Of a stretch of DNA of 64,000 nt, positions 25,187-34,804 are shown one piece after another. Positions within the stretch are counted from its first letter, which is position 1, and the number at the start of each line of letters is the position of its first letter. The DNA is taken from the NCBI RefSeq assembly GCF_002257645.1, contig NZ_NQMO01000005.1, forward strand, positions 62,001-126,000, read 5' to 3'. The stretch is from Paenibacillus sp. XY044 (lineage in GTDB: Bacteria; Bacillota; Bacilli; Paenibacillales; Paenibacillaceae). Under the pieces are notes generated by a model. The model did not search any database, was not told the DNA's origin, and saw only the letters and a list, made by a program, of their open reading frames with translations. Made by a program: the position numbers and the translations under genes.

Positions 25187-25729
25187 TTATTGGATCGAAT
25201 AACCGCCACGAACCATAACGGTCAAGCTGGACTTGACGCCATCTTGCACCATAATACCGCGTCCTGCTCTTGGAAAGGACATGAGATGGTTGTTTCCTAC
25301 GGCTTGTCCATTGGTAACGTCTTTACCATCCGTAAGATCGGCGACGCCGTTGGAGTCTGCACTGTAGATTACAGCGTGTCCATTACGGACGATAAACTCA
25401 GCACCTGCTGCTGCGATTAGCTTCTCACCTGGTTTTACGGTGACAATCGTAACTTGGTCACTTGATGAAGAATTATTATTCCCGGAATTGTTGTTTCCAT
25501 TATCCGTTGGTGCCGTTGGATTGGTTGGCGTCGTAGGCGTTGTTGTTCCTCCGCCCAACGCTTTTTGAATTTGTTGATCAACGTAGCTCTTCGTTACGAC
25601 CGGATCATCGACTGTGCCGGCTTGGCCCGTCACACCAGCGCCTTGTGCGGTGATGTCAAAGATGGAGCCAAGGGCTACGCCTGCGCCGAGAACGACCACG
25701 GTTAGGGTTATTTTCTTGATGGATTTCAT
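25187..25729 (-). CDS. Exported protein of unknown function
   Basis: I do not recognise this 180-residue protein. It has a hydrophobic N-terminal signal or anchor (about residues 6-24). A short region with a V-V-T-K-S-Y-V-D-Q-Q-I-Q-K pattern follows, then a Thr/Pro and Asn/Ser/Gly-rich low-complexity linker (about 60-90). The C-terminal domain (about 92-180) contains K-P-G-E-K-L-I-A-A-A-G-A-E and P-R-A-G-R-G-I-M-V. This suggests a surface-tethered domain on a flexible linker. AGGAGGTC precedes the ATG at 25727-25729, and a sigma-A promoter match sits 30-58 bp upstream. Confidence 0.8.
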   Translation of the reverse strand: MKSIKKITLTVVVLGAGVALGSIFDITAQGAGVTGQAGTVDDPVVTKSYVDQQIQKALGGGTTTPTTPTNPTAPTDNGNNNSGNNNSSSSDQVTIVTVKPGEKLIAAAGAEFIVRNGHAVIYSADSNGVADLTDGKDVTNGQAVGNNHLMSFPRAGRGIMVQDGVKSSLTVMVRGGYSIQ

Positions 25730-25758
25730 GAGGGACCTCCTGATTTTATTTCTATTAA

Positions 25759-25787
25759 ATGATAGAGGAACTTATTAAGGTATTCAA
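25759..25787 (-). promoter_or_regulatory. Candidate sigma-A promoter for the exported protein gene
   Basis: Minus-strand TTGAAT (25787-25782), a 17-bp spacer and TATCAT (25764-25759). It begins 10 bp after the S-layer gene terminator and 30 bp before the start codon. Confidence 0.6.
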
Positions 25788-25796
25788 TAGACTAAT

Positions 25797-25840
25797 ATAA
25801 AAAAAAGAAAAGACTAGAGATGTGATCCCTAGTCTTTTCT
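25797..25840 (-). terminator. Intrinsic terminator after the main S-layer gene
   Basis: 12-bp perfect arms (25840-25829 and 25817-25806) are followed by a long T tract on the minus strand (complement of 25797-25805). Confidence 0.93.
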
Positions 25841-25853
25841 GATAATCGCAAAA

Positions 25854-28800
25854 TTACTTAGCTGCTACTGTAACTTCATCAGTACCAGTTGGCACAGTCA
25901 CAACAAATGCTTTTGTTGTAGATTGATCGCCTTTTTTGATTGTGGCAGTCAATGTAGCTGTATCAGAACCATTATCTGGTCTAACTACAGTGTATGTTGT
26001 TCCGTTTACAGTACCCTTATCAGCCGCCCAAGAAATAGTCGTTCCATTTTCACCTTTTTCAGGCAGAGTGATAGCATCACCGTTGGCTTTAAGATCTGCT
26101 GCTGTCAAAGCCTTTGCTGCGGTAGTAACATCAGTCGTATCAGTAGCACCAGCAATAACAACATCGCTCACTCCGTTGTCGAAGGTAGAAATTGGGTTAC
26201 CTTTTGCATCAGTAATCAGACTTGCACCGATAACACTTACACGGTAGTAAGTATCTACAGTTCTGGTTGCAGCATCGTTAAGGTTAACCTTAACTTGATT
26301 TCCGTTAATAATTTCTACTGTGAAGTCTTTATCGACTGCCAATAATTCCTTATTATCATTATTACGGATAATCTTGAATGCACCTACTGCAGCTTCATTA
26401 GATGCAGATTTAATGCTTTCAGAGAATGGAATTACGAAGGAATTTCCAGTAACAGCGAATTTCTTATCAGTATCCACAACAGGAGCTACACTGTCAGTAA
26501 ATCCAGGAGTGTCCTTAGTAACATTCAGGGTACCTGTTCCAGCAACATTGCCAGCAGTTGTAGTCAAACGATCCAAGTAAACAGTTAGATCCAGATTAGA
26601 ACCATCAGTATTCAGATCGGAATTAAAGTGAACTGTTACTGTAGATGTACCGTCAACATCAATACTGGAAACAGCAGGATTTCCATTAGCGTTTACGATA
26701 GCATTTCCAGCGTAAGAGTAGATACCATTGCTGAACTTAACTTTTACAGTTTTTCTGTCTACCAACTCAACCTTATCACCAAGTTTAACTTGAGTACTTT
26801 GGTCCAATGTAACGACTCCAGAATTAGTAGTAAATTCTTTGAGAACGTTACCGTTAGCATCTCTTACTGCAAGAATTTGCAATTTAGAAATGCTGGTATA
26901 ACCTGGAGCAGCATCTTTATCTGTAAGAACTACGGTTTTACCGTTAATGCTGTCAGCAAATGTAATCGCTACAGCAGATGCATCTTGCAGAGGAGTAATA
27001 TCTGCAATACTTTGAGTCAATGGTTGTGTTTTGTTATCGATAACAACAAGGTAGTTGGAGTAGTTAGTTAATGACTCAACATCCATTTTCTTGTTGAACT
27101 TAACGACAACACGACGTTGCTGCGTATTCACAGCAGAAGAGTCGATTTCTGGGGCGTTTTTGTCCGCCAAAGTAACTGTTCCAGTGTAGTCAAGCAACGT
27201 GTTTTGCAGTCTAGTGTCATCCTTAACGTTTTGAATTGTCAGTGTGTTGTTTCCAACAGACAAATCAGTATAGAGACTTACGCGAACCACTTTGTTGTCG
27301 TTAAGATCGCGAGTTGCAGATTTTACAGAGATAGCTTTACCATCTTTGTCTTTAACTGTGTAGTTCGCTACTTTTTCTGCAGTTTCTTTGTTAACTGCCT
27401 TAGAGAAAGTTACTTTAATAGTACGTGCGTCATCAGCAGTAACATTGCCTACTTCAGGACGGGTTTGGTCGATTACCGGATTTACAACAACAGATGTATC
27501 TTTAGCGATTTCGTTACCAGAGTAGTCTTTAACTCCTTCAACGAATACCGAAACTGCTCCAGTTGGGAGAGCGCGATCAGCACCAAAGTCAAATCTGAAT
27601 TTGTTGTCGGCCAGTTGTTTCACGCTAACAGCCGTGATTTTACTGGAACCGGATTTCCAGTAAACTTTGCTTGCAGATACTGTGTCAACATCTACATCTT
27701 CAGAGAACGTTACTGTTACGCTTTCCAAAGTAGCAGTTGCTTCAGAAATAGTTGGTGCAGTAGTATCTTCAGCTACAGTGAAATCGTGGGAAGATGCCAG
27801 GGAAACAAATCCAGCATAATCCTTAACTCCGCTTACTGTAACTTTGTGATCGCCAACTGCAAGTGCAGTAGTACTGAATGGTGTCAGAACAACTGTTCTG
27901 TCGTTGTTGCTTACAGTCACTTTACCAAAGAACTCTTTGCCGTCAAGGCTGAAGTTGCTTTGAGTAACATTGCTTACAGGCTCACTGAATACAACTTTCA
28001 GCGATTTTGTTCCCAAAGATTTAACTGAGGAAACTTCAGGAAGCGAGTTGTCAACAACAGAGAACTCAACATTGCTTGCGCTGATTGTTTTGTCGCCAGC
28101 TTTTACGTTGGAAACGGAAACAGCTTCAGTTTTGTTGTTAGTCAATACGCTACCATCTTTAAGCAAGAGGGTTGCAGTAGTCTTGTCATCAGACAAAGAA
28201 ACCGAGTCAACCTGTTTACCGGATCTCAAAGTGTAGTTTGCTGCATTTTCAGCAGTGTCTTTATCAACTTCACCGTCGAATTTAACCACTACTTCTTTGA
28301 GGTTCGTAGCGCTAGCGCCTTGAACTTTAGTTGCAGTCGTTACAGCCCAAGTCACTTTTGCAGTGTACTCATTGCCAGCTGCGTCTTTGAATTTCACTTC
28401 AGTTTCTTTGTTGGCTTCAAGCGGCTTGTCAAGTTTAACCTTTACTACTTCACCAGTAGAAAGCGTGAACTCAACATTGCTTGGGTCAACTACTTTGTAA
28501 GTGAAAGTGATGTTAGCCGCTTGGTCGATTGCATATGCAGCTTCAACCAGTTGGGAACGGCTAGCGTTTGCTTTGAAGTTAGCATCTTTAGAGATGAGGC
28601 CTTTGTCGATGGCTGCTTGAACATATCCTTTAGCCCAGTCAGCTGCGTTGTTGTCTGGGTTTGCAGGGATTTCAAGTTTCAGCGCACGAGTCAGAACAGT
28701 CGCCATTTCTTGAATGGTTACTTTTCCGTTGTAGTTGAAGATTTTCTTCACGCTGTCTTGACCTTGCATGATACCAGCAGCAGTTACTGCTTCAATGTAA

Positions 28801-29081
28801 GGTACTGCCCAGTTCTTGGCGTCATAACCTTTGTCTTTGTAAGAAAGAGTTCCAGTTACTTCTTTCAGTCCAAGAAGCTTCGTGATGACTTTCGCGAACT
28901 CAGCGCGAGTCATTTCTTTTTCAAGATGAGCAGATCCGTCTGGGTAGCCGTTGAAGATCCCTTTAGCTGCCAGAGCGTCGAATTTTTGTTGCGGAGTTAC
29001 TGCGGTATCACCGAATGCTACAGATGCAAACATGGAGAATGCCATTGCTGTAGACAGAGCGACTGTCAAAATTTTCTTCAT
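25854..29081 (-). CDS. Probable main S-layer protein, N-terminal SLH domains
   Basis: This 1075-residue secreted protein has a signal peptide (M-K-K-I-L-T-V-A-L-S, cleaved after about residue 24). Three SLH motifs follow at about 28-195, with M-T-R-A-E-F, T-I-Q-E-M and S-R-S-Q-L cores. The rest is a run of Ig-like/SwmB domains of about 90-100 residues rich in Thr, Val, Asp and Lys. The N-terminal SLH position, size and lack of Cys fit a lattice-forming S-layer protein. Base use is distinctly more A+T-rich than in neighbouring genes, consistent with high expression. I use the ATG 29079-29081. The frame is open 53 codons further upstream, but that segment carries the leader. A long leader and a strong terminator frame the gene. 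Confidence 0.9.
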   Translation of the reverse strand: MKKILTVALSTAMAFSMFASVAFGDTAVTPQQKFDALAAKGIFNGYPDGSAHLEKEMTRAEFAKVITKLLGLKEVTGTLSYKDKGYDAKNWAVPYIEAVTAAGIMQGQDSVKKIFNYNGKVTIQEMATVLTRALKLEIPANPDNNAADWAKGYVQAAIDKGLISKDANFKANASRSQLVEAAYAIDQAANITFTYKVVDPSNVEFTLSTGEVVKVKLDKPLEANKETEVKFKDAAGNEYTAKVTWAVTTATKVQGASATNLKEVVVKFDGEVDKDTAENAANYTLRSGKQVDSVSLSDDKTTATLLLKDGSVLTNNKTEAVSVSNVKAGDKTISASNVEFSVVDNSLPEVSSVKSLGTKSLKVVFSEPVSNVTQSNFSLDGKEFFGKVTVSNNDRTVVLTPFSTTALAVGDHKVTVSGVKDYAGFVSLASSHDFTVAEDTTAPTISEATATLESVTVTFSEDVDVDTVSASKVYWKSGSSKITAVSVKQLADNKFRFDFGADRALPTGAVSVFVEGVKDYSGNEIAKDTSVVVNPVIDQTRPEVGNVTADDARTIKVTFSKAVNKETAEKVANYTVKDKDGKAISVKSATRDLNDNKVVRVSLYTDLSVGNNTLTIQNVKDDTRLQNTLLDYTGTVTLADKNAPEIDSSAVNTQQRRVVVKFNKKMDVESLTNYSNYLVVIDNKTQPLTQSIADITPLQDASAVAITFADSINGKTVVLTDKDAAPGYTSISKLQILAVRDANGNVLKEFTTNSGVVTLDQSTQVKLGDKVELVDRKTVKVKFSNGIYSYAGNAIVNANGNPAVSSIDVDGTSTVTVHFNSDLNTDGSNLDLTVYLDRLTTTAGNVAGTGTLNVTKDTPGFTDSVAPVVDTDKKFAVTGNSFVIPFSESIKSASNEAAVGAFKIIRNNDNKELLAVDKDFTVEIINGNQVKVNLNDAATRTVDTYYRVSVIGASLITDAKGNPISTFDNGVSDVVIAGATDTTDVTTAAKALTAADLKANGDAITLPEKGENGTTISWAADKGTVNGTTYTVVRPDNGSDTATLTATIKKGDQSTTKAFVVTVPTGTDEVTVAAK

Positions 29082-29250
29082 AACCTTTTTTTCTCCTCCT
29101 TGAACATTCATCACATTAGAGTTTTCTTTAAATGGGTAGCTCGTGTTACTCATTAGCCAGTGCACCCCCTTTCCCGAGTTGAGCATGGTTCTTATAAATG
29201 ATGTCTGTGACGATATCACAGAAACTGGTAAACTTATCAATGAAAAGCGG

Positions 29251-29314
29251 CAAAAAAAAGAGTAGATTCCTAATCCTACCTAAGTATTATACAATGGGCC
29301 CCACACAGCGTAAA
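29251..29314 (-). promoter_or_regulatory. S-layer gene promoter and 5'-end hairpin
   Basis: Minus-strand TTTACG (29314-29309), a 17-bp spacer and TATAAT (29291-29286) form a good sigma-A promoter about 200 bp before the start codon. Directly at the expected 5' end a small A+T-rich hairpin (29279-29262, one bulge) is followed by eight T. A terminator reading is possible. A 5' stabilising hairpin is more likely ahead of a highly expressed gene. The remaining leader (29082-29250) ends in AAGGAGGAG about 11 nt before the ATG. Confidence 0.7.
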
Positions 29315-29542
29315 GATAATTTTTCTAAAAAATAGACATCTTTCTTGCTTAGGGCAATGCTGGTTAAATACCCATCGTAATTGACTCTACATCTTAGACG
29401 CGCGTGTTTCTAAAAAGTTGCACCTTTTTTAAAAAAATTTCAAAATTGTTACCGAACCATAATAAAAGACGTCAGAAGGCCTGTTTGTCCAAGAAATATC
29501 TGGAAGACATTAACCTTTCCTCAATTGCTTGAAACAAGCAAA

Positions 29543-29575
29543 ACAAAAAAACAAGGCGCCGATTGGCACCTTGTT
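29543..29575 (-). terminator. Intrinsic terminator after the coiled-coil gene
   Basis: 11-bp arms with one G-U pair (29575-29565 and 29560-29550) and a T-rich tract on the minus strand. A second perfect 7-bp inverted repeat (29525-29531 with 29535-29541) lies directly next to it. The remaining gap 29315-29524 is A+T-rich and shows no gene. Confidence 0.9.
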
Positions 29576-29608
29576 GGATATTGTAAATGAGTCAAAGGTT
29601 ACAAAAAA

Positions 29609-29950
29609 TTAACGAATTTTCATGGCAAGCTGAATGATTTGTGCGCGCATTTCCGGGCTTGTATTGAGGTTGTCGTACATTTGCTCAATCGGCTGCTTGT
29701 TTTCGCGGTAGGTTTTTTCATGCTTAATTGTCGAATGAGACCATTCAATGAGTTCGTTTTCGGAAATGACCAACTCGTTATATGCATCATGGAATCCGGT
29801 CTCCATTACAAGACCCTCCATTACTTCTTGCGTAACTTCTCTCGTTTTCCGAGTGGTTTCGATTTTCTTCTCCAAAATGTTAGCTTTATTCTCAAATTTA
29901 GTCTTCGCCTTCAAATAATCCAGCTGCGCCTTCGAATAGATCGGTTTCAT
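29609..29950 (-). CDS. Small cytoplasmic coiled-coil protein, unknown
   Basis: I do not recognise this 113-residue protein. It has no signal peptide and is almost entirely charged helix with heptad-like Leu/Ile spacing, especially residues 8-55. A Tyr/Asn/Glu middle and an M-R-A-Q-I-I-Q-L-A-M-K-I-R tail follow. I use the ATG 29948-29950, with GAAGG 7 nt upstream. The longer reading from 30031 would run into an A+T-rich leader. It stands alone between two surface-protein genes with terminators on both sides. Confidence 0.7.
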   Translation of the reverse strand: MKPIYSKAQLDYLKAKTKFENKANILEKKIETTRKTREVTQEVMEGLVMETGFHDAYNELVISENELIEWSHSTIKHEKTYRENKQPIEQMYDNLNTSPEMRAQIIQLAMKIR

Positions 29951-30033
29951 AAGATTGCCTTCACCCTCTAAGATAAAATATCGTTCTACGCCATTGTATC
30001 CTAATTTCCGACAAATTACAAAGCGTTGCAATT

Positions 30034-30075
30034 GGAAAAAGATAGCCTCTTCCCATAAATTAAGGGGAAGAGGCT
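30034..30075 (-). terminator. Intrinsic terminator after the second SLH gene
   Basis: 11-bp G+C-rich arms (30075-30065 and 30054-30044) are followed by TCTTTTTCC on the minus strand, 9 bp after the stop. Confidence 0.9.
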
Positions 30076-30083
30076 GTTCCGTA

Positions 30084-33000
30084 CTAGCTTAGATTTTTAG
30101 GGAAGATGCTGGTGCTCTTCTTGAGCAGCTCAACGGCAATCTTACCAGCTTCCGCACGCGTCATGCTGCTTTGCGGGTTGAAATTATAAGAAGGTTTCTT
30201 CTGACCGGTAATCGTAATCGGCTGGCCGGCCATGATTTTAGCGCTCACGACAGCTGAAATACCAGGACGCGCGTATATATCAATTTTCCCCGAATCCTGG
30301 AACTGCTTATCTAACGAGGCTTTAAGCTTAGCGTCATTCGCTGGCATCTTCAGTTTCAGTGCACGTGCGACCATGACCGCTGCCTGTTCACGGGTAATCG
30401 GTTCTTCTACACCAAAGTATCCCTCACCAATGCCCGTGACAATGCCTGCTCTGGACGCCGTCTCAATGTATTTGAAATCCCATGTATCGGTCTTGGCTCC
30501 AGGTACAATATCGAAATAGGTCTGCACATTATTATCGTAATTCAGCGGGATGTCGAGCCCTTTGACCAGCAAAGTGGCAAATTCACCACGAGTCGTCAGA
30601 TCATCCGCACCGAAGGCGTCAGCTTGAACGTTGGACATAATACCTTTGGCATAAAGGGCATTTAGAATGTCTCTTGCCCAAGGATGCTTCGTAATATCAC
30701 TAAACCCGCGGCTTTGCTTCATAACGACATAATAGCCCGAATCATCGAAAGGTACTGTAATGGTGTGAGCTTTAGTGTTCACGGCCCCGCCAATGTTTTC
30801 CCATTCTGCTTTATCCGTGAATCGGAATACGGTCACGGTTGTACCTGCTGCATCCACTACGTCAGGGTTAAACGCAATGGTCAACGTCCCCCGCTGGGAA
30901 GGTACGATTTTTCTTTCCGGCTCGAGGATCGACAGATCTCTGAAGTTACCCTCAATAGAGTATGGCGCCAAACCATTTGTTGATGGCTTATAACCAGGCG
31001 TATCCGGAGATCCTGATTCCCCTAATCCGGCATTAATCCAATATACGTTAGATACTCGAGTGAAGTTATAGGTTCTGGCCGTAGAATTGAAGAACTCCAG
31101 CAGGTCTACCGGCAGCTTGATCGTCTCCTGCCCATTCGGCGTTCTTTGGTCCTTGTTTAAGCCGATCACGTCTCCGTAATCGTTCTTTCTTTCCAACACT
31201 CCGTCTTTCGGGTCGGCAATGCCGAACAGATACTTGTTGTCAGGATAGAACTTAGCCACTTCCCCTACGCCGACATTCGCCGATTTCAGTACGGTTCCTT
31301 TCGGGAAAGAAAGCTCCAAGGCTTTATTGAATGCACTATACTTAGTAGCCGGTTTCTCCGTCATGTATTGAGAGTCCACGGTAACAGCACTGGTATAATA
31401 AACATCCACCGTTTGGGTGAGTGTCTGCGTGCCTCTTACAATTGAAATTTTGATCTTCGTGGATTTGTCCGGTTTCAGTCCTACATAATCATAGAAGAAA
31501 CGGTCGTTCATATCCGATCTCTTCGTGGCTACACCTTTATCGACCAGAACTTGAGTGGCTCCTTCTGCCTCGATATCGAAACGCACAAAGTTCTTATTGA
31601 CCACGATCTGGTCTCCAACCGTTGCTTTCGGTGACAAAATACGGAACGGTGCTACGACGCGTGTGATTTCAAGGCGTTGGCTAGTACGCGCCCCTGTACT
31701 GTTAATCAGCTCCAGATTATAGACATGACTTCCCGGTGCATCAAACGGAATGTTCCGAATTCTCAGTAAGAACTTCCCATCAACTATGGCCAGATCATAG
31801 TCATAATCTTTGCCATTATATTGGAACTTGTCTGTTTTGATCTCTGTTGTTCCCGTTGTCACTTTTGAAAGGTCAATTTTTTGATCTTGAGACGAGAAGA
31901 ATTTTTGCGATCCAAGGTTCAGATTGATAATTTTCGCACCGCCACCTTGAATCACCAAGTCGTACTTCAACTGGCTCGTCTCATAAATGTTGTCCTTATA
32001 TTCGAACAGCGGAGAACGTTCCAGAATCTTATCCAGCTTCGGATTGCTTGTCGTCTGCGCCAAGTTCAATTGGCTAAACGATTCACGGTTTGCATCATCG
32101 GCAATGGAAGGCTGGAATGTCGTAATATTCGAAACATTCGTATCTACGATATAAATTCGCAGTTCTTTACGGACGACCCGTGTATTGCCCTTACCGTCCA
32201 TCGAAGAACCTGTCAGAACGATCCGGTTCTCTCCATAATAAAGAGGACCTGACACATCAACCTTAAGATTTAAATCAAAGGTTTTGGTTGTATTGTCAAC
32301 TTTAAAAGGCGAACTAAGCTTCAAATCGGTTCCCGTCAGGCCGTTGACGAACAGTTCGGCATTCGAGATGTTTTCAAAATCACGGTATTCACCTTTCAGA
32401 CGAATCGTTGCTTCTCCCTTACTGGAGTCAATTTCAAATGTCTGACCGTCGTAGAGATTTTCTACATAAATATAGTTCTTCGTAGCATATGTGATATTGA
32501 CCGTATAATAAGCGCTGGAGTCATTGAAATGGAATCTCACCTGCTGCTTACCGTTGGAAAACCCGGTTACTTTGTATACAGCTTCACTCTTAGCCAAATC
32601 AGATGGTTGCGAGCCAGCCTTGGTTACATTTACGCTGCCCGTAGGAAGATACTCGGCCTTCAACACCGGCTCAGGAGTGATACCATCTAAATTCTGGTCT
32701 GCTTGGACGAGCACGTAGAAGGAATCGGACTCAAGTTCCGTCCCATCCAGTGGCAGTACACTCGTGTCAGCTAACTTGTTGCCTTCCTGATAGCCCTTCA
32801 GGTACTTCATAGTCAAAATGCCGACTTCACCAGGCAAATATTTGAAAATCAAGTCAGTAGCGGCATCAATCTTGTTATCGTAGGAAACGCCGAGCTTAAT
32901 TTTCTGTGCTTGGACACCAGCAGCAAAAGCGAGAGAATTGACTTTAAAGGTGACAAGTCGATATGCCGGGGTTACCCCATCCGGTGCTGGAACTGCAATT

Positions 33001-34022
33001 TCATCCAATACGGAGTAGTCCGTATTTGGAGTTAAAATATTGTTATCGATCAACACCGTACCGGCATCTTTAAAGGATTTACCCGTGTCATCAAGAAGAA
33101 CCCTTGCGGTTAGAGTACCCGTAGGAGACCCATTTTGGCCGTTATCAGTAACGGTTGGCGTGTTATTCAACAGGTTGTAGTCCTTACCGTTATAGTTCAT
33201 GTCCAAAGTAACAAACGGACTCTTCTTATCGTAGTAATAAACCTCACGTGTAACGGAGACTGAGTCCGAGCCATTCTTGATCGCAATCGTCAGCGTGTTA
33301 AGACCCGTTTTCAGTTTCAACGCAGGAGAAAAGAATTTACCCGTTTGCGTTAACGTTGATACCAGCGGAGTATCACTATTTACGGCTACGGTAACATCCG
33401 TTGCATTTTTGACATCCCCTTGAAGGGTTACGGACTGTTTGTCCGATACAACTTGAGTTCCTTCATTGAGGTAAATTTCCCCCAGGCTGGATCCTAACAA
33501 CTTCAGGTTTTGAACGTAAGGAACTTGGTCAAACAATACGTAGAACACGTCTGAGCGCGTAATCCCGTTTTGCGACCCCGACAAGGTAATCTTGTTGAAT
33601 CCCGGGAACAGCGACAAGTTCGTCGCTTTAAACTTTTGGGCTGAAGACGTCGTGTCTTTCGTAATATTCCCGTCTTTAAAATGGGACGAATCCGTCACCC
33701 ATTCAATTCCGCCGCCCTGCAGAGTTTTAGAGCTTAACTGCTCCACTTTTGCTTTGAGCGAATCCTCGGTAACATATGCGTATGTACCGGTTATGGTAAG
33801 GGTGGGACTGCTGGACACATACACATTTCCCCTGCTAATTTGGTCTTCGGAGACTTCGGTCGTTAATAACGATGTTTTCCGCAGATCCAAGTCATCCGGT
33901 ATAAAATAGGTGGCCGGCTGCGAGGCCGCTGCATGCACAGGCTGAGCTAACCCTACAGGAAACAATGAAACGATCAATGCCATGAGCATGATCCAAACAT
34001 ACGTCTTTTTAATGCGGTGCAT
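30084..34022 (-). CDS. Large SLH-domain surface protein
   Basis: This 1312-residue secreted protein has a signal peptide (residues 1-32, ending V-H-A-A-A). It then has more than 1000 residues of beta-rich, Ig-like repeats without enzymatic motifs. Three C-terminal SLH motifs follow (about 1140-1300), with T-R-G-E, T-R-E-Q and T-R-A-E cores. A region around 1060-1130 resembles a ZU5-like or autoproteolytic-fold linker, but this is uncertain. The C-terminal SLH layout differs from the N-terminal layout of the neighbouring main S-layer protein. The ATG at 34020-34022 has AAAGGAGAG 11 nt upstream. Confidence 0.88.
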   Translation of the reverse strand: MHRIKKTYVWIMLMALIVSLFPVGLAQPVHAAASQPATYFIPDDLDLRKTSLLTTEVSEDQISRGNVYVSSSPTLTITGTYAYVTEDSLKAKVEQLSSKTLQGGGIEWVTDSSHFKDGNITKDTTSSAQKFKATNLSLFPGFNKITLSGSQNGITRSDVFYVLFDQVPYVQNLKLLGSSLGEIYLNEGTQVVSDKQSVTLQGDVKNATDVTVAVNSDTPLVSTLTQTGKFFSPALKLKTGLNTLTIAIKNGSDSVSVTREVYYYDKKSPFVTLDMNYNGKDYNLLNNTPTVTDNGQNGSPTGTLTARVLLDDTGKSFKDAGTVLIDNNILTPNTDYSVLDEIAVPAPDGVTPAYRLVTFKVNSLAFAAGVQAQKIKLGVSYDNKIDAATDLIFKYLPGEVGILTMKYLKGYQEGNKLADTSVLPLDGTELESDSFYVLVQADQNLDGITPEPVLKAEYLPTGSVNVTKAGSQPSDLAKSEAVYKVTGFSNGKQQVRFHFNDSSAYYTVNITYATKNYIYVENLYDGQTFEIDSSKGEATIRLKGEYRDFENISNAELFVNGLTGTDLKLSSPFKVDNTTKTFDLNLKVDVSGPLYYGENRIVLTGSSMDGKGNTRVVRKELRIYIVDTNVSNITTFQPSIADDANRESFSQLNLAQTTSNPKLDKILERSPLFEYKDNIYETSQLKYDLVIQGGGAKIINLNLGSQKFFSSQDQKIDLSKVTTGTTEIKTDKFQYNGKDYDYDLAIVDGKFLLRIRNIPFDAPGSHVYNLELINSTGARTSQRLEITRVVAPFRILSPKATVGDQIVVNKNFVRFDIEAEGATQVLVDKGVATKRSDMNDRFFYDYVGLKPDKSTKIKISIVRGTQTLTQTVDVYYTSAVTVDSQYMTEKPATKYSAFNKALELSFPKGTVLKSANVGVGEVAKFYPDNKYLFGIADPKDGVLERKNDYGDVIGLNKDQRTPNGQETIKLPVDLLEFFNSTARTYNFTRVSNVYWINAGLGESGSPDTPGYKPSTNGLAPYSIEGNFRDLSILEPERKIVPSQRGTLTIAFNPDVVDAAGTTVTVFRFTDKAEWENIGGAVNTKAHTITVPFDDSGYYVVMKQSRGFSDITKHPWARDILNALYAKGIMSNVQADAFGADDLTTRGEFATLLVKGLDIPLNYDNNVQTYFDIVPGAKTDTWDFKYIETASRAGIVTGIGEGYFGVEEPITREQAAVMVARALKLKMPANDAKLKASLDKQFQDSGKIDIYARPGISAVVSAKIMAGQPITITGQKKPSYNFNPQSSMTRAEAGKIAVELLKKSTSIFPKNLS

Positions 34023-34201
34023 AAATGTTTGATCTCTCCTTTTCGCCTAACTTTTGTGAGATTTCCGGTAATCATGACTGGAAATTCCAATTGATCTTCT
34101 AACTCTTTGTATCGGATACTTTCTACCTAATTTTTAGGGAAATCTAGAAAAAAAGTCCCCCCTTTGTTAGGCATCGTTCTAGTAGTGGAAAAAGAGAAAA
34201 C

Positions 34202-34257
34202 AAAAAAAGGATTCCAAGCCTGAAAACACCTCGGTGTTTTTCAGGCTTGGAATCCTT
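34202..34257 (-). terminator. Very long intrinsic terminator after the stalk-domain gene
   Basis: Nearly perfect arms of about 24 bp (34257-34233 and 34230-34207) with a tiny loop, followed by a run of seven T on the minus strand. It insulates the downstream SLH gene. I see no clear promoter for that gene in 34023-34201. Confidence 0.95.
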
Positions 34258-34282
34258 AAAATTACTCAAGTATAAGTAGTTT

Positions 34283-34804
34283 CTACATTAATCCTGCTTT
34301 TTTCAAGCTTTCTTTGCTCAGAACAAGCGATCCGTTAATTTTGGTGAAATAAATGACCGTCCCGTTTGTAGTCGTGGACGAGCCTCTTTCTTCTTTTTCT
34401 TTGAGATCCTGTGTGTTAAATGAAGCGATGACTTCGTCTTTTCCTCGGATCAGGTTGTAAACATAAGGTTTATTCATATCCACTTCAATTTTGAAATTTG
34501 CTCCGCCGGCATAATCTCCAAGTGTAACCCAGCCTTCGGTTCCGTCTTTTGGAATAAACTTGATCGTTTTGCTGGCCGCATCATACGTTGTGTTATAACC
34601 AAAAATAGAGCCAGCATCGCGCAGTTGAACATAAGTGTTCCCATTATAGGACAATTGGTTGGATGCCACTTGTTTCGGAATTCCATTCGCGATGATTTTA
34701 TACTTCACAAGCGTAGCTTTCACTGTGCTCGAAGTAGCAGCCATTGCTACCGTAGAGGACCCGATGAGCATTCCAACCGTAAGACCAATAATCAATTTTT
34801 TCAT
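34283..34804 (-). CDS. Exported stalk (copper amine oxidase N-like) domain protein
   Basis: The 173-residue secreted protein has a typical signal peptide (M-K-K-L-I-I-G-L-T-V-G, cleaved after A-M-A). One copper-amine-oxidase-N/stalk domain follows (about residues 30-95), with Y-N-G-N-T-Y-V-Q-L-R-D and F-G-Y-N-T-T-Y-D. The C-terminal part is unassigned and ends near L-V-L-S-K-E-S-L-K-K. Despite the domain name there is no catalytic oxidase region. Such domains are wall-surface modules in Paenibacillus. I start at the ATG 34802-34804, with AGAAGG 6 nt upstream. The in-frame codons up to 34855 are leader. Confidence 0.83.
   Translation of the reverse strand: MKKLIIGLTVGMLIGSSTVAMAATSSTVKATLVKYKIIANGIPKQVASNQLSYNGNTYVQLRDAGSIFGYNTTYDAASKTIKFIPKDGTEGWVTLGDYAGGANFKIEVDMNKPYVYNLIRGKDEVIASFNTQDLKEKEERGSSTTTNGTVIYFTKINGSLVLSKESLKKAGLM

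Noticed and set aside
29082..29240. Extended N-terminus of the main S-layer protein
   Set aside because: The frame is open by chance through the leader. The signal peptide begins at the ATG 29081, after AAGGAGGAG.
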